From contig OY969922.1 of NCBI GenBank assembly GCA_963704595.1, positions 3,100,001 to 3,164,000 of the forward strand: a stretch of DNA of 64,000 nucleotides. The letters run 5' to 3'. The notes beneath the pieces are model-generated. The model was given only the letters and a program-made list of their open reading frames with translations. It was not told the origin of the DNA and ran no database searches. Shown here piece by piece: positions 16,839 through 30,667 of this stretch. The stretch is from Acuticoccus sp963704595. Its GTDB lineage: Bacteria > Pseudomonadota > Alphaproteobacteria > Rhizobiales > Amorphaceae. Numbering within the stretch: position 1 is the stretch's first letter; the number at the start of each line of letters is the position of its first letter. The translations under genes and the position numbers were made by a program.

Positions 16839-18119
16839 ATGCAACGCCGGCATCCCGGACCCATCATCGCGATCCTCGCTCTCGTGATGGCGCTGCTTCT
16901 CCCTGCCACCGCGCGGGCGCACTTCGACCTTTCGGCCGGAAAGCGGGTGATCGTGATCGCGCGGGAGGACAGCGCGATCCGCCTCTACATGCGGATTTCC
17001 GGCCCGCTCCTCTATGCCGGTGCCCTCGCCGCGCACGGCGACGACACCACCGCACCGCTGGTGGCCCCCTTCCTCGATGCCGCGACCGGCGAGGCCAACG
17101 CCGCGCTGTTCGACCCCGCCGCCATTGCCGCCGATCCCGAGGGATTCGCGGCGTTCGTCGCCTCCGGCTACGCGTTTGCCGTGGACGGGCGGGCGGTGGA
17201 CGGCGCCCCTGTCCGCGCCGTGGTGCAGCGCGACCTCGACGTGCTGCCCTTCGCCAGCGCTGCCGATGCCGATGCCGCGGCAAGCATGGCCGAGGCCGAG
17301 CCCGCCGGTACCATCCCCGTCGGCGAAGCGATGGTGGACGTGGAAATCCTCCTCGACAATGTCGACGGCGCGGGCAGCCTCTCCATCGCCAGCACGCTGC
17401 CGCCGATCCCGCTCGCGGAAGGGAGCAGCGTCTCCAACCACATCATCGACACGCTGGACGACGGGACGGCGCGCATCCTCACCGTGCCCGGCCCGCTGGA
17501 GACGCCGGTGGTGCTCAACCGCTCGCTTCCAGCGGCGGTGAAGACGTTCGTGATCCAGGGCATCCACCACATCCTGGAGGGGCCGGACCATGTCCTGTTC
17601 GTCCTCTGCCTCGTGGCGGCCGCGAGATCCGTCAGCGTCCTCCTTTGGGAGGTGACGGGCTTCACCATCGGCCATTCGGTGACGCTGATTGCGGGCTTCC
17701 TCGGCTTCGTGCCGGCAGCGCCATGGTTCACGCCCGCCATCGAGACGGCGATCGCGCTGTCGATCATCTTCGTCGCCGTGCTGGCGCTGAGGCCGGGGCG
17801 GCAGCGGCACATGGTGCTGATTACCGGGGCGTTCGGCCTCCTCCACGGCTTCGGCTTCTCGTTCGTGCTGCACGACATCCTGGGGCCGGATGCGCCCAAC
17901 CTCATTCCGGCGCTGCTCTCCTTCAACCTCGGCGTGGAAATCGGGCAGCTGATGATCGTGATCCCGGCGTTCCTGCTTCTCGCCCTCCTCCACCGCGTCA
18001 GCGGGCGGCTCGACAACTGGGCGCGCTATGGCGCGGCTGCGGTCGCGATCGCAGTGTCGGTGGTGTGGGTGGTCGAGCGGGTCGATCTGGTGCGGATCGC
18101 GGTGGAGACCGGCGCCTGA
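16839..18119 (+). CDS. HupE/UreJ-like membrane protein
   Basis: A 426-residue protein: signal peptide (IIAILALVMALLLPATARA), a periplasmic domain of about 200 residues, then a membrane domain with six or so helices bearing the HupE/UreJ_2 motifs GIHHILEGPDHVLFVLCL, FTIGHSVTL, GLLHGFGFS and FNLGVEIGQL. The histidines and aspartate in these motifs suggest a divalent metal (nickel/cobalt) path, as proposed for HupE, but no urease or hydrogenase gene is in the window. ATG 16839 is preferred over ATG 16782 because GAGGA lies 8 bases upstream and the signal peptide starts directly. It converges with rlmJ, with only 4 bases between stops. Confidence 0.82.
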   Translation: MQRRHPGPIIAILALVMALLLPATARAHFDLSAGKRVIVIAREDSAIRLYMRISGPLLYAGALAAHGDDTTAPLVAPFLDAATGEANAALFDPAAIAADPEGFAAFVASGYAFAVDGRAVDGAPVRAVVQRDLDVLPFASAADADAAASMAEAEPAGTIPVGEAMVDVEILLDNVDGAGSLSIASTLPPIPLAEGSSVSNHIIDTLDDGTARILTVPGPLETPVVLNRSLPAAVKTFVIQGIHHILEGPDHVLFVLCLVAAARSVSVLLWEVTGFTIGHSVTLIAGFLGFVPAAPWFTPAIETAIALSIIFVAVLALRPGRQRHMVLITGAFGLLHGFGFSFVLHDILGPDAPNLIPALLSFNLGVEIGQLMIVIPAFLLLALLHRVSGRLDNWARYGAAAVAIAVSVVWVVERVDLVRIAVETGA

Positions 18120-18123
18120 ACCG

Positions 18124-18969
18124 TCAGGCCTCGCGGGCGAGCCAGAACAGCTTGTGCGACGCGCTGCCGTCCTGCGCCAGAAGCACCGTCAGCGGCGGCA
18201 GCAGCACCTCAAGCTCGGCCTCCAGCGTGTAGGGCGGGTTGACGATGACGAGGCCGGAGCCTTCGAGCCCGGTCTCGCCCTGCCGCACGTCCATCTCCAC
18301 GCACAGGATGTTGGGGATCTTCGTGGCGGCGAGCGCCATGTGGAAGGCGGTGATCGGGGCGCCGTACTTGCGCGGATACCAGAGGCAGAATGTGCCGCCG
18401 GCAAAGCGGCGGTGGCCGAGGGCGAGACCGTCCGCGAGGCGCGTGTACTCGCCCGGCTGCTCGAACGGCGGGTCGACCAGCACCAGCCCGCGCCGCTCCT
18501 TGGGCGGCAGGTGGCCCTTCAGCGCCAGCCAGCCGTCGAGCCGCGTCACCCGCACCTGATGGTCGCCGGCGAAGAAGTCCGCCAGCACGGCATGGTCGTC
18601 GGGATGAAGCTCGATCGCCGACAGCCGGTCCACCGGCCGCATCAGCTGACGCAGGAGCGCCGGCGAGCCCGGATAGGCGGTGAGTTCGCCGGGCGCGTTG
18701 AACGCCTGCACAGCATCCAGGTAGGGCGCCAGCAGCGCGGAGGCGTCCGCAGGCAGGTCGGCGCCGAGAAGGCGGCCGATGCCGTCGCGCCACTCGCCGG
18801 TGCGCTGGGCCTCGTCAGCGGAGAGGTCGTAGAGGCCGAGGCCGGCGTGGGTGTCGATCACGCGGAAGGGCTTCGGCTTGCGGCAGAGGTAGTCGACGAG
18901 GCGCGCGAGGACGGCGTGCTTCAGGACGTCGGCGAAATTGCCGGCGTGGTAGATGTGGCGGTAGTTCAC
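18124..18969 (-). CDS. rlmJ: 23S rRNA (adenine2030-N6)-methyltransferase RlmJ
   Basis: A 281-residue SAM-dependent methylase that modifies A2030 of 23S rRNA. The N-terminus MNYRHIYHAGNFADVLKHAV is almost diagnostic for RlmJ. The SAM motif (FRVIDTHAGLGLYDL) and the catalytic DPPFE tetrad (GLVLVDPPFEQ) follow in the expected order, and the length is normal. It starts 7 bases after the DUF2938 gene and probably belongs to the gltB transcript. Confidence 0.95.
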   Translation of the reverse strand: MNYRHIYHAGNFADVLKHAVLARLVDYLCRKPKPFRVIDTHAGLGLYDLSADEAQRTGEWRDGIGRLLGADLPADASALLAPYLDAVQAFNAPGELTAYPGSPALLRQLMRPVDRLSAIELHPDDHAVLADFFAGDHQVRVTRLDGWLALKGHLPPKERRGLVLVDPPFEQPGEYTRLADGLALGHRRFAGGTFCLWYPRKYGAPITAFHMALAATKIPNILCVEMDVRQGETGLEGSGLVIVNPPYTLEAELEVLLPPLTVLLAQDGSASHKLFWLAREA

Positions 18970-18976
18970 GCTTGTG

Positions 18977-19459
18977 TCAGAGCGCGGCGAGCGCGAGCGC
19001 GGTAAGCCACAGGCCGAGGCCGAAGACGACGTGGTTGGAGAGCTGCACGGCGCGGACAGTCCAGCGGTCGGGCCGCTTCTGAGCCGCGATGCCGCCGCCC
19101 ATGCACGGGCTCATCACGCACCAGCCGAGGAGGATGGTGGTGATGCCGACGATCATCGCCGGCCCCGGCGTCGGCGCGTCGGCCCACTCCACGCCCCAGA
19201 TGAGGAGGAGCGCCGCGGCGAAGACGATGCCGGTGACGTAGTGCATCGTCCAGCCGATGGCGGTCTCGCCCGGCAGCGACGGCGAATTGGCGATGCCGTC
19301 GTGAACCAGCTTGCCGCGCGGGATGTAGGCGAACCAGCGGCCGCCCATGGTCCAGTTGGCGCCGGGCAGGCCGACCGCCGCCACCAGGCGGACCCAGATG
19401 TCGAAGATCAGCGTGGCGCCGGCGCCGATGAGGATGCTCTTGAGGAGGAATTCGGCCAT
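18977..19459 (-). CDS. DUF2938 family membrane protein
   Basis: A 160-residue protein of the DUF2938 family with four predicted membrane helices (about residues 5-30, 65-88, 98-120 and 138-158). Conserved family features visible: an N-terminal GAGATLIFDIWVR helix, GANWTMGGRWFAYIPRGK, an AIGWTMHYVTGI helix and the CMGGGIAAQKRPD turn. Function is unknown. It sits 24 bases downstream of gltB and 7 bases before rlmJ. Confidence 0.8.
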   Translation of the reverse strand: MAEFLLKSILIGAGATLIFDIWVRLVAAVGLPGANWTMGGRWFAYIPRGKLVHDGIANSPSLPGETAIGWTMHYVTGIVFAAALLLIWGVEWADAPTPGPAMIVGITTILLGWCVMSPCMGGGIAAQKRPDRWTVRAVQLSNHVVFGLGLWLTALALAAL

Positions 19460-19483
19460 GACGGGCGCGGAAGGTGCGGCGGA

Positions 19484-24168
<4,685 letters not shown>

Positions 24169-24418
24169 CGTCATGCTCCCTCTTTGCCCGTCGATGCGGG
24201 CACGTCCTCTGTTCGGGTCGCCGGTTCCCTTTGGCAAGAAACCTGCGGCTCGAGCGTCCGTTGATCCAAGAATGCGGAGGCTCGGCGCGCGAGTGGCCTT
24301 GTCCGGGCCTGTCGCGCGGCAGGCTCATATACAAGTTTTAACAGCTACGGCAAAGCCCGTCCCGCCGCATGACTGAATCGCGACTGAACGATACCCGAAA
24401 GTTTGCACTTGCACCCAA

Positions 24419-24432
24419 ACCAACCGGTCGGT
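24419..24432 (+). promoter_or_regulatory. Candidate TetR operator
   Basis: ACCAACCGGTCGGT is a 14-base near-palindrome (6 of 7 half-site bases match) ending 10 bases before the tetR ATG. Position over the leader and its symmetry fit an autoregulatory TetR-family site. Confidence 0.55.
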
Positions 24433-24442
24433 ATGGTGCGGA

Positions 24443-25087
24443 ATGAACCAGCAATCGCCCCGCTACTCACAGCCCAGAAGCGCGCGAACGCGCCTCCTCG
24501 ACGGCGCAATCGCCATCGTCCGGCAGAAGGGCTTCGCCGCCACCTCCGTCGCCGAACTCTGCGCGGCCGCCGGCGTCACCAAGGGCGCGTTCTTCCACCA
24601 TTTCGAGAGCAAGGACGCACTGGGCGCGGCAGCGGCAGAGCACTGGGGCACGACCACCGGCGCCCTCTTCCGCAACGCGCCGTACCACGAGCCGGAAGAC
24701 CCGGCGGACCGCGTCCTCGCCTACATCGCGTTCCGGCGGCAGATCCTCGCCGGGCCGATCGCCGAGATCGCCTGCTACGCCGGCACCCTGGTGCAGGAGG
24801 CGTTCGCCTCCGACGGCCTGCGCTCGGCCTGCGCCACCGCAATCTTCGATCATGCCGCCACGCTCGACGCGGACATCGAGGCCGCCCTCGCGGCGGCCGG
24901 CGGCAATGCCGACTTCACCGCGAGCAGCCTGTCGCGCCACATCCAGGCGGTGCTGCAGGGCTCGTTCATCCTCGCCAAGGCGGCCGCGGACACGGAGGTC
25001 GCCGCCGAAAGCGTCGACCACCTCGGCCGGTACGTCGCCTCACTCTTCAACCGTCAATGGAGTGCCGCACATGGCCCCTCTCGATGA
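24443..25087 (+). CDS. TetR family transcriptional regulator
   Basis: A 214-residue regulator. The N-terminal TetR helix-turn-helix is clear (TRLLDGAIAIVRQKGFAATS, then VAELCAAAGVTKGAFFHHFESKDAL, residues about 16-62). The rest is a helical ligand domain. It overlaps the SRPBCC gene downstream by 17 bases, and that gene overlaps the next by 4, so the three form one operon. The palindrome at 24419-24432 suggests it represses itself and the two downstream genes. The inducer is unknown. Confidence 0.92.
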   Translation: MNQQSPRYSQPRSARTRLLDGAIAIVRQKGFAATSVAELCAAAGVTKGAFFHHFESKDALGAAAAEHWGTTTGALFRNAPYHEPEDPADRVLAYIAFRRQILAGPIAEIACYAGTLVQEAFASDGLRSACATAIFDHAATLDADIEAALAAAGGNADFTASSLSRHIQAVLQGSFILAKAAADTEVAAESVDHLGRYVASLFNRQWSAAHGPSR

Positions 25088-25562
25088 TTTCGACCCGGAC
25101 CGCGACCTCGTTCTCGAACTCACCCTCAAGGCGGACCGCGCTTTCGTCTGGCGCGGCTGGACCGACGCCGACCTCATGAAGGAGTGGTTCGCCCCTGCCC
25201 CCTTCACCGTGCCGGTGGCGGAGATCGACCTGAAGCTCGGCGGCGTCGGCCGCGTCGAGATGGCAGGGCCGGACGGGATGCGCATTCCTGCGATGTGGAC
25301 CTACGTCGCGCTGGAGCCGGAGCGGCGCATCATCAGCAGCAGCGTGGGCGAGGCCTGCGGCGGGATGCTGAAGAGCCCAGCGCTCATCATGGACCTCGAA
25401 TTCGACGACGCGCCGGGCGGCGGCACGCTCTACCGCGCGCACGTGCGCCACTGGACGAAGGCCGACCGCGACACGCACGCCGAGATGGGTTTCGAGGCAG
25501 GTTGGACGATGGCTGCCCGCCAGCTCGAGGCGCTCGCCGGGACGATGAAGGCCGCGGCATGA
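25071..25562 (+). CDS. SRPBCC/AHSA1-family protein
   Basis: A 163-residue START/Bet v1-like protein of the AHSA1 type. Signature segments are VLELTLKADRAFVWRGWTDADLMKEWFAP at the N-terminus (given here as the pattern 'FVWRGWTD..LMKEWFAP'), a GGVGRVEM strand, a WTYVALEPERRI strand and the C-terminal helix FEAGWTMAARQLEALA. These proteins bind hydrophobic ligands in a deep cavity; some act as polyketide-like cyclases or stress factors. ATG 25071 lies inside the end of the tetR gene. Ligand unknown. Confidence 0.85.
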   Translation: MAPLDDFDPDRDLVLELTLKADRAFVWRGWTDADLMKEWFAPAPFTVPVAEIDLKLGGVGRVEMAGPDGMRIPAMWTYVALEPERRIISSSVGEACGGMLKSPALIMDLEFDDAPGGGTLYRAHVRHWTKADRDTHAEMGFEAGWTMAARQLEALAGTMKAAA

Positions 25563-25912
25563 GCTACGTGCAGGGGTTTCTCATTCCGGTGAAGACTGCC
25601 AACAAGGAAGCGTTCACCCGTTACGCCGCCGTTGCCGCCGAATGGCTGAAGAAGGAAGGCGCGCTCCATGTGATGGAAACGTGGGGCACCGACGTGCCGG
25701 ACGGCAAGACCAACTCGATGAAGTCCGCCGTCCTCCTCGAGCTTGACGAGACGGTGGTGTTCTCCTGGGTCGTCTGGCCGGACGAGCCCACCGCGTCGGC
25801 TGCGATGGGTAAAATGATGGATGCCGACGAGTTCGATCCCCGCACCAACCCGATGCCGTTCGAAGGCGAGCGGATGATCTTCGGCGGGTTCGAACCGGTC
25901 GTCGACGTCTGA
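25559..25912 (+). CDS. DUF1428 family protein
   Basis: A 117-residue dimeric alpha-beta barrel type protein of the DUF1428 family. Recognised by the start MSYVQGFLIPVKTANKEAF, the strand pair VMETWGTDVPDGK and KSAVLLELDETVVFSWVVWP, and the end PFEGERMIFGGFEPVVDV. The family is annotated as an RNA-signal-recognition-like or EhpR-like protein without proven function. ATGA overlap with the SRPBCC gene shows translational coupling. DUF1428 and AHSA1 genes are often neighbours behind a TetR or ArsR regulator. Confidence 0.85.
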   Translation: MSYVQGFLIPVKTANKEAFTRYAAVAAEWLKKEGALHVMETWGTDVPDGKTNSMKSAVLLELDETVVFSWVVWPDEPTASAAMGKMMDADEFDPRTNPMPFEGERMIFGGFEPVVDV

Positions 25913-25915
25913 GCG

Positions 25916-27067
25916 TCAGGTCTCGTCCTCTTCGTCCGTGGCGACTTCCGCGCCGCGGGCGGAGAGGAAGCTGCCGACGTTCTCCAGCGGCGGGATGTGC
26001 TCGCAGAAGACGCGGATGGTGACGAGGAGCGGCGTCGCGATCAGCATCCCGACGACCGACCACAGCCAGGCGCACATCGCGACCGACAGGAACACCACCA
26101 CCGTGTTGAGCCTAAGCTGCCGGCTGACGAAATAGGGCGAGATGAACTGCCCGAAGAGCGTGGTGAGCACGAGGTAGGACGCCCCGGCGAACGCCGCCTC
26201 GCTAAGCTGGTCGAGGCTGACCAGCGCGACGGCGACCGCGATCCCCGCGCCCGCGAACGCGCCCACGTAAGGCACGAAGTTGAAGGCGAAGCCGATCACG
26301 CCGAAAAGCGCCGGGTTGGGCATCCCGAGCGCCCACATCGTGCAGCCGATCGCGATGCCGAGCACCAGATTGATGGCGGTGATGGTGGACAGGTACGTCG
26401 AGAGCTTGCGCTCGATGTCGTAGGCGATGCGGATCGCGTGACGCTTGTCGCGGAACGTCGGCATCACGTGGACGATCTTCTCGTAGATCATGTCGCCGGA
26501 CGACAGCAGGAAGAAGAGCAGCACCAGCACGAACGCGAGCTGTGCGACGACGGCGGGCGCGAGGAGCGCCAGCGAGGACACGAGCGTGTCGTCCTGCTGC
26601 TGGACCACCACGGTGTCGCCGGGCGTAGCGTCCGGCCCTCCGCCGCTCGCGATCTCGGAGATCTTGGCGCCGGCCTCCACCACGGTTTCCGCCGCCCCGC
26701 GCAGGCTCTTCAGCTTGGATTCGATCTTGCTGGCGAGCTGCGGCGCATCGTCGATCCAGGTCGCGACCGGATTGGCGAGGAGCACCACGCCGCCCGCGAA
26801 CACCAGAAGCAGCGTGCCGACGATGAGGAAGGCGGAGATGACGGAGGGAAGCCGCCTGTCGAGCAGGCGGCGGACCGGGCTGAACACCAGCGTGAGCAGG
26901 AAGGCAAGCACGACCGGGACGAGGAAGGGCCGGGCGAAGCCCAGCGCACCCACCAGCATGATCAGGAAGATGCCGATGATCGCCCAGCGCGGCCCTGCCT
27001 TGATGAGGATCGAATCATCCTCCTCCGCGGCGGGTGATTGGGGCGCTGCGGGCGCTTGTTCGTCCAT
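25916..27067 (-). CDS. AI-2E family transporter (PerM/TqsA-like)
   Basis: A 383-residue inner-membrane protein with seven to eight helices of the AI-2E transporter family. Two N-terminal helices (IGIFLIMLVGALGFARPFLV and the following), a soluble stretch (residues about 120-180, Gly/Asp-rich), then helices including FVLVLLFFLLSSGDMIYEKI, GFAFNFVPYVGAFAGAGIAV and the C-terminal LWSVVGMLIATPLLVTIRVF, which are the most conserved parts of the family. Members are putative exporters, some linked to autoinducer-2 release or to Na+(Li+)/H+ antiport. The acidic C-terminus (EVATDEEDET) is cytoplasmic. It converges with the TetR operon. Confidence 0.88.
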   Translation of the reverse strand: MDEQAPAAPQSPAAEEDDSILIKAGPRWAIIGIFLIMLVGALGFARPFLVPVVLAFLLTLVFSPVRRLLDRRLPSVISAFLIVGTLLLVFAGGVVLLANPVATWIDDAPQLASKIESKLKSLRGAAETVVEAGAKISEIASGGGPDATPGDTVVVQQQDDTLVSSLALLAPAVVAQLAFVLVLLFFLLSSGDMIYEKIVHVMPTFRDKRHAIRIAYDIERKLSTYLSTITAINLVLGIAIGCTMWALGMPNPALFGVIGFAFNFVPYVGAFAGAGIAVAVALVSLDQLSEAAFAGASYLVLTTLFGQFISPYFVSRQLRLNTVVVFLSVAMCAWLWSVVGMLIATPLLVTIRVFCEHIPPLENVGSFLSARGAEVATDEEDET

Positions 27068-27159
27068 TCGTCACCCATCAAGGAGCCTGTGGCTCGCGTT
27101 TGGCTCAAAGATGCCGGGGAGCGGTCGTCTGCCGCAATTTCAGATCGAAGGCAAAACGC

Positions 27160-29097
27160 CTACTCGGCAGCCTCGGCCGGCAGGAAACCACCCGACTGGC
27201 GCGACCACAGATCAGCATAAACGCCGCCGCGTGCCAAAAGTGCCGCATGCGGGCCTTCCTCGATCACGCGTCCCTCGTCAATCACGATGATCTTGTCCAT
27301 CGCGGCGATGGTCGAGAGGCGGTGCGCGATGGCGACCACGGTCTTTCCCTTCATCACCTCGTCGAGCGCTTCCTGGATCTCGGCCTCCACTTCGGAGTCC
27401 AGCGCCGAGGTCGCCTCGTCGAGGATGAGGATCGGCGCATCCTTCAGGATGGCGCGGGCGAGCGCGATCCGCTGCCGCTGCCCGCCGGAAAGCTTGACGC
27501 CACGCTCGCCGAGGTGGGCGGCGTAGCCGGTCCGGCCGCGCGCATCGGCAAGGTGGGCGATGAAGTCGTGCGCACGAGCCCTGCGCGCCGCGGCGTGCGC
27601 CTCCTCCTCCGTGGCATCCGGATCGCCATAGCGGATATTGGCGAGCGCGGATCGATTGAAGACCGCAGTCTCCTGCGTGACCGTGCCCACCGCCTGCCGG
27701 AGGCTGTCCTGCGTGAGGTCGGCGATGTTGTGACCGTCGATGGTGATGGCGCCGCTGTCGATGTCGTAGAGCCTGAGGAGCAGCGCGACGGCGGTGGACT
27801 TGCCGGCGCCCGAACGGCCGACGAGGCCGACCTTCTCGCCGGGCTTCACGTGGAAGCTGAGGCCGTGGACGCCGCCGGTGGGACGGCCGTAGCGGAAGGT
27901 GACGTCGTCGAACCTGATGTCGCCGCGCGGGCGGCCGAGGTCGATCGCGCCCGGCCTGTCGGTGATGTCGTGCGGGGGTGACAGGGTCGCCGCGCCGTCC
28001 TCGATGGTGCCGAGCTCGCCGAAGATGCTGAGCGCGGACTGCGCCATCCAGTTGCTCATGCCGGTGAGGCGGATCGTCATCATCGAGGCCATCGCGATCA
28101 CGCCGACGGTCGCCTGCCCTTCCGCGTAGAACCACAGCGCGCCGAAAATCATCGCCAGCGTCACGAAGATGTTCATCAGGACGATGTAGACGCGCATCGC
28201 CATCATCGCCCGGCCGAACGCGAGGCTGGTGTCGCGCAAGGTGGTGATCGCGTCGCGCGCGGCGGTCTCCTCGCGCCGGGCGTGGGCGAAGATCTTCACC
28301 GTCTTCATGTGGCTGATGCTGTCGACGAACTGGCCGGAGACGTTGGCGCGCGCCGCCGCCCGCGCCTTGGAGCGCGCCCGCACCCGCGGCACGCCCCACC
28401 GCAGCGAAACGGCGAAGGCGAGCGCCCACAGGATGACGACGACACCGAGCCAGGGTTCGGCCGACCACAGGAGCGCGGCCATGGTGACGATGTAGGCGGC
28501 GAGCATCCCGATGCCGGACAGCGTGTCGGACGTCACGCTCGTGAGCGCGTTGCCGGTCTGCATCTGCTTCTGCGCGAGGCGGCCGGCGAAGTCCTCCTCG
28601 AAGAACTGCATCGCCTGCCCGAGGGTGTGCCGGTGGAGGCGCCAGATGGTCTGCTGGTGGATGCCGGGGCCGAGAGTGAGCGAGGTGAGCGCACTCTGGC
28701 ACAGCTGCGTGACGGGCTTGGCGACCACCACGGCGAAGACGAGCGCGCCGAGCCACACGAGCTCGGACGTGAAGATGCCGTCGGGCCCAGCCGCGACCGC
28801 CCGGTCGACGAGACCGCCGATGAGATAGAACACCAGCGCCTCTGCCGCGCCGAACGCGAGGCAGACGACGCCGAATGCGATCACCGGCCAGCGCACGTCA
28901 CGCAGGCCCCAGCGAAGGAACTCGAGGAGGTCCGAAGGCGGCCGCTCGTCGCTGTAGGGTTCGAACGGGTCGATCATCGTCTCGAACGGGCGGAACAGCC
29001 GCGAGAACGGATCCCTGCCGAGCTTGTCCGTGTCGGGAAGCCTTATCCGCGCGTTGGCTGGCGTGGCGGACGGGTCGGCGGATGTGTGCTGGGACAT
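27160..29097 (-). CDS. ABC exporter, fused permease-ATPase
   Basis: A 645-residue MsbA/multidrug-type half transporter: six transmembrane helices (about residues 65-365) followed by an ATPase with Walker A (GLVGRSGAGKST), Q-loop, signature LSGGQRQRIALARA, Walker B ILILDEATSALDSE and switch His in IAHRLST. It acts as a dimer at the inner membrane to export lipids, glycans or drugs. The start at 29097 (MSQHTSAD) is preferred over the open upstream extension. A second, similar half transporter lies at 30668-32526 on the same strand with an FkbM methyltransferase gene between; both begin with an 'xFExxxDP' element, so a heterodimer is possible. Confidence 0.9.
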   Translation of the reverse strand: MSQHTSADPSATPANARIRLPDTDKLGRDPFSRLFRPFETMIDPFEPYSDERPPSDLLEFLRWGLRDVRWPVIAFGVVCLAFGAAEALVFYLIGGLVDRAVAAGPDGIFTSELVWLGALVFAVVVAKPVTQLCQSALTSLTLGPGIHQQTIWRLHRHTLGQAMQFFEEDFAGRLAQKQMQTGNALTSVTSDTLSGIGMLAAYIVTMAALLWSAEPWLGVVVILWALAFAVSLRWGVPRVRARSKARAAARANVSGQFVDSISHMKTVKIFAHARREETAARDAITTLRDTSLAFGRAMMAMRVYIVLMNIFVTLAMIFGALWFYAEGQATVGVIAMASMMTIRLTGMSNWMAQSALSIFGELGTIEDGAATLSPPHDITDRPGAIDLGRPRGDIRFDDVTFRYGRPTGGVHGLSFHVKPGEKVGLVGRSGAGKSTAVALLLRLYDIDSGAITIDGHNIADLTQDSLRQAVGTVTQETAVFNRSALANIRYGDPDATEEEAHAAARRARAHDFIAHLADARGRTGYAAHLGERGVKLSGGQRQRIALARAILKDAPILILDEATSALDSEVEAEIQEALDEVMKGKTVVAIAHRLSTIAAMDKIIVIDEGRVIEEGPHAALLARGGVYADLWSRQSGGFLPAEAAE

Positions 29098-29196
29098 GAG
29101 GCTGATATAGGCCGTGTCGCGCGCTTGTCTCCGATGAATTGCAACGCGCGCGCCAGCGTCGCCTCGTCGCACGCGCGCCCGGCTACCGGGCGGGGC

Positions 29197-30021
29197 TCAG
29201 AGCGGGTCGAAGGTGCAGAAGACGTCGCTCGCCGTGCGGCCTGTGATCAGGAGATCGTGCAGGAAGCCGACGGCCTCGCTGTCGGTCTGGATCGGGTACG
29301 CCCCGCTGTCGGAGAAGCGGTAGACGTAGCGGAACATGCCGCGCAGGGTCTGCAGGAAGTCGCGCGGGTTCTGGTCGCCCACCGTCATCAGGGTGAAGAG
29401 GTTGAACTCGATGAAGGCGGCCGGCTCGTCGCGCGCGATCGTCCGCTGCGCGCCGGCGAGGACGTCGTCCTCCGCGCCCTCGGCGTCGATCTTGAGGAAG
29501 TTGACGGGGCCGCCGAGCGGGATGGCGAAGGTGTCGACGGTCGAGATGTCGACCGAGCCGTTGCCCTCGTGCCCGAGGGTGTGCGGCAGCACAAGATGGC
29601 TTGCGCTGGAGTCGGGGTCGACGAAGAACGGGAGCGAGCCCGGCTCCCGCCCCAGCGCCAGGCGGATGGGGGTGACGTTGTCGGCCTTGTTGGCGATCAG
29701 CGTGCGGCGGAGATAGCCGAAGGTCTCGGGATGCGGCTCGAATGCGTAGACCGGGCCCTGGAGACGGCGGGCGATGGTGACCGCGGTGAGCCCGATGTTG
29801 GCGCCGACGTCGATGGCGACGCCCTCCGCCCGCACGCCCTTCTCGAGAACCTCGATAAGGAGTCGTTCGGACCGGCGCTTGAGGTTCGCACGCTCGAAAT
29901 AGGCGTCCCCCGGCCGGCCGCACAGGGTGACGGACTTCCTGCCATCTTTCACGGTCCGTTTGCCGGAACTTGTCTTGCCCGCCCCTGATGGACGACGGGT
30001 CAGGCCGTTGAACAGTCGCAT
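29197..30021 (-). CDS. FkbM family methyltransferase
   Basis: A 274-residue SAM-dependent methyltransferase of the FkbM family. The SAM-binding motif I is AIDVGANIGLTAVTIARR, followed by VYAFEPHPETFGYLRR and the family hallmark VNFLKIDAEGAEDDVLAGA. Members O-methylate sugars of lipopolysaccharide, glycolipids or polyketides. The start at 30021 (MRLFNGLTRR) has GGGGGAA 5 bases upstream. The location between two paralogous ABC exporters suggests that it modifies an exported glycan or lipid, but that is inference. Confidence 0.88.
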   Translation of the reverse strand: MRLFNGLTRRPSGAGKTSSGKRTVKDGRKSVTLCGRPGDAYFERANLKRRSERLLIEVLEKGVRAEGVAIDVGANIGLTAVTIARRLQGPVYAFEPHPETFGYLRRTLIANKADNVTPIRLALGREPGSLPFFVDPDSSASHLVLPHTLGHEGNGSVDISTVDTFAIPLGGPVNFLKIDAEGAEDDVLAGAQRTIARDEPAAFIEFNLFTLMTVGDQNPRDFLQTLRGMFRYVYRFSDSGAYPIQTDSEAVGFLHDLLITGRTASDVFCTFDPL

Positions 30022-30369
30022 CGATTCCCCCGGGCCGTTCGGTCTCACCTTCGCGCAGGCTGCGCAAGAAAAGTTTCGCGGACCGAAGCTGAGGGTGGCG
30101 GGCCGCGCGAACAGCGAAGAAGGCAACGCCTATAGTCGTGACGACCGAGGGATGGCAAACCAAAACGCGATCGAACCCGCCTAAGCTTGGCGGCCCGCAA
30201 GTTCATGATGTCTCGATCGATCGTCGCCGAAGATGCAAAATTTCTTTCATCGACCTGGGAACCGGGCTTGCGCGGTCTGGCGGGCCTCCCATCTCGGGCC
30301 GGTCGGCGTTGGCCGGCTCGTAGTCCTCAAACCAGACCTTGAACCACAGACCTTTTCGAAAGCCATTTT
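30022..30369. other. Intergenic region between divergent genes
   Basis: 348 bases between the FkbM gene and a small plus-strand gene. Slightly lower GC, with no open frame that looks coding and no strong hairpin. It must hold the promoters of both genes. Confidence 0.5.
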
Positions 30370-30651
30370 ATGTTCACGCGAGGAGCGTTTTCCCTGCTGG
30401 CGTTCGCGCTGGCGCTCATCTCGATCGTCTTCACGATCGGCAATATCATGCAGGCGCCTGACCGCGACGGGGCCGGTGTGGCGGCTTCCATGCCGGGTCC
30501 AGCCGGGCGTTACAGCCCCGCCCGGCTTGGCAACGACGTCCGCGACGGCTTCAGCCGCGACGGTGGCCGCTGGTGCGAATATCGCGACGAGAAGACGTTC
30601 GACCCTCTCCATGGCGAGACCTTCTACGTTCCCGTGAAGGTCTGCCTCTGA
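30370..30651 (+). CDS. Small exported or membrane-anchored hypothetical protein
   Basis: A 93-residue protein. Residues 5-25 (GAFSLLAFALALISIVFTIG) form one hydrophobic helix that could be an uncleaved anchor or signal peptide. The rest is a polar, Arg/Gly-rich periplasmic segment with two cysteines (RWCEYRDEKTF and VKVCL), which could pair. I do not recognise the family. It converges with the second ABC exporter, 16 bases apart. Confidence 0.6.
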   Translation: MFTRGAFSLLAFALALISIVFTIGNIMQAPDRDGAGVAASMPGPAGRYSPARLGNDVRDGFSRDGGRWCEYRDEKTFDPLHGETFYVPVKVCL

Positions 30652-30667
30652 GGCCGGCCGCCGCGCC

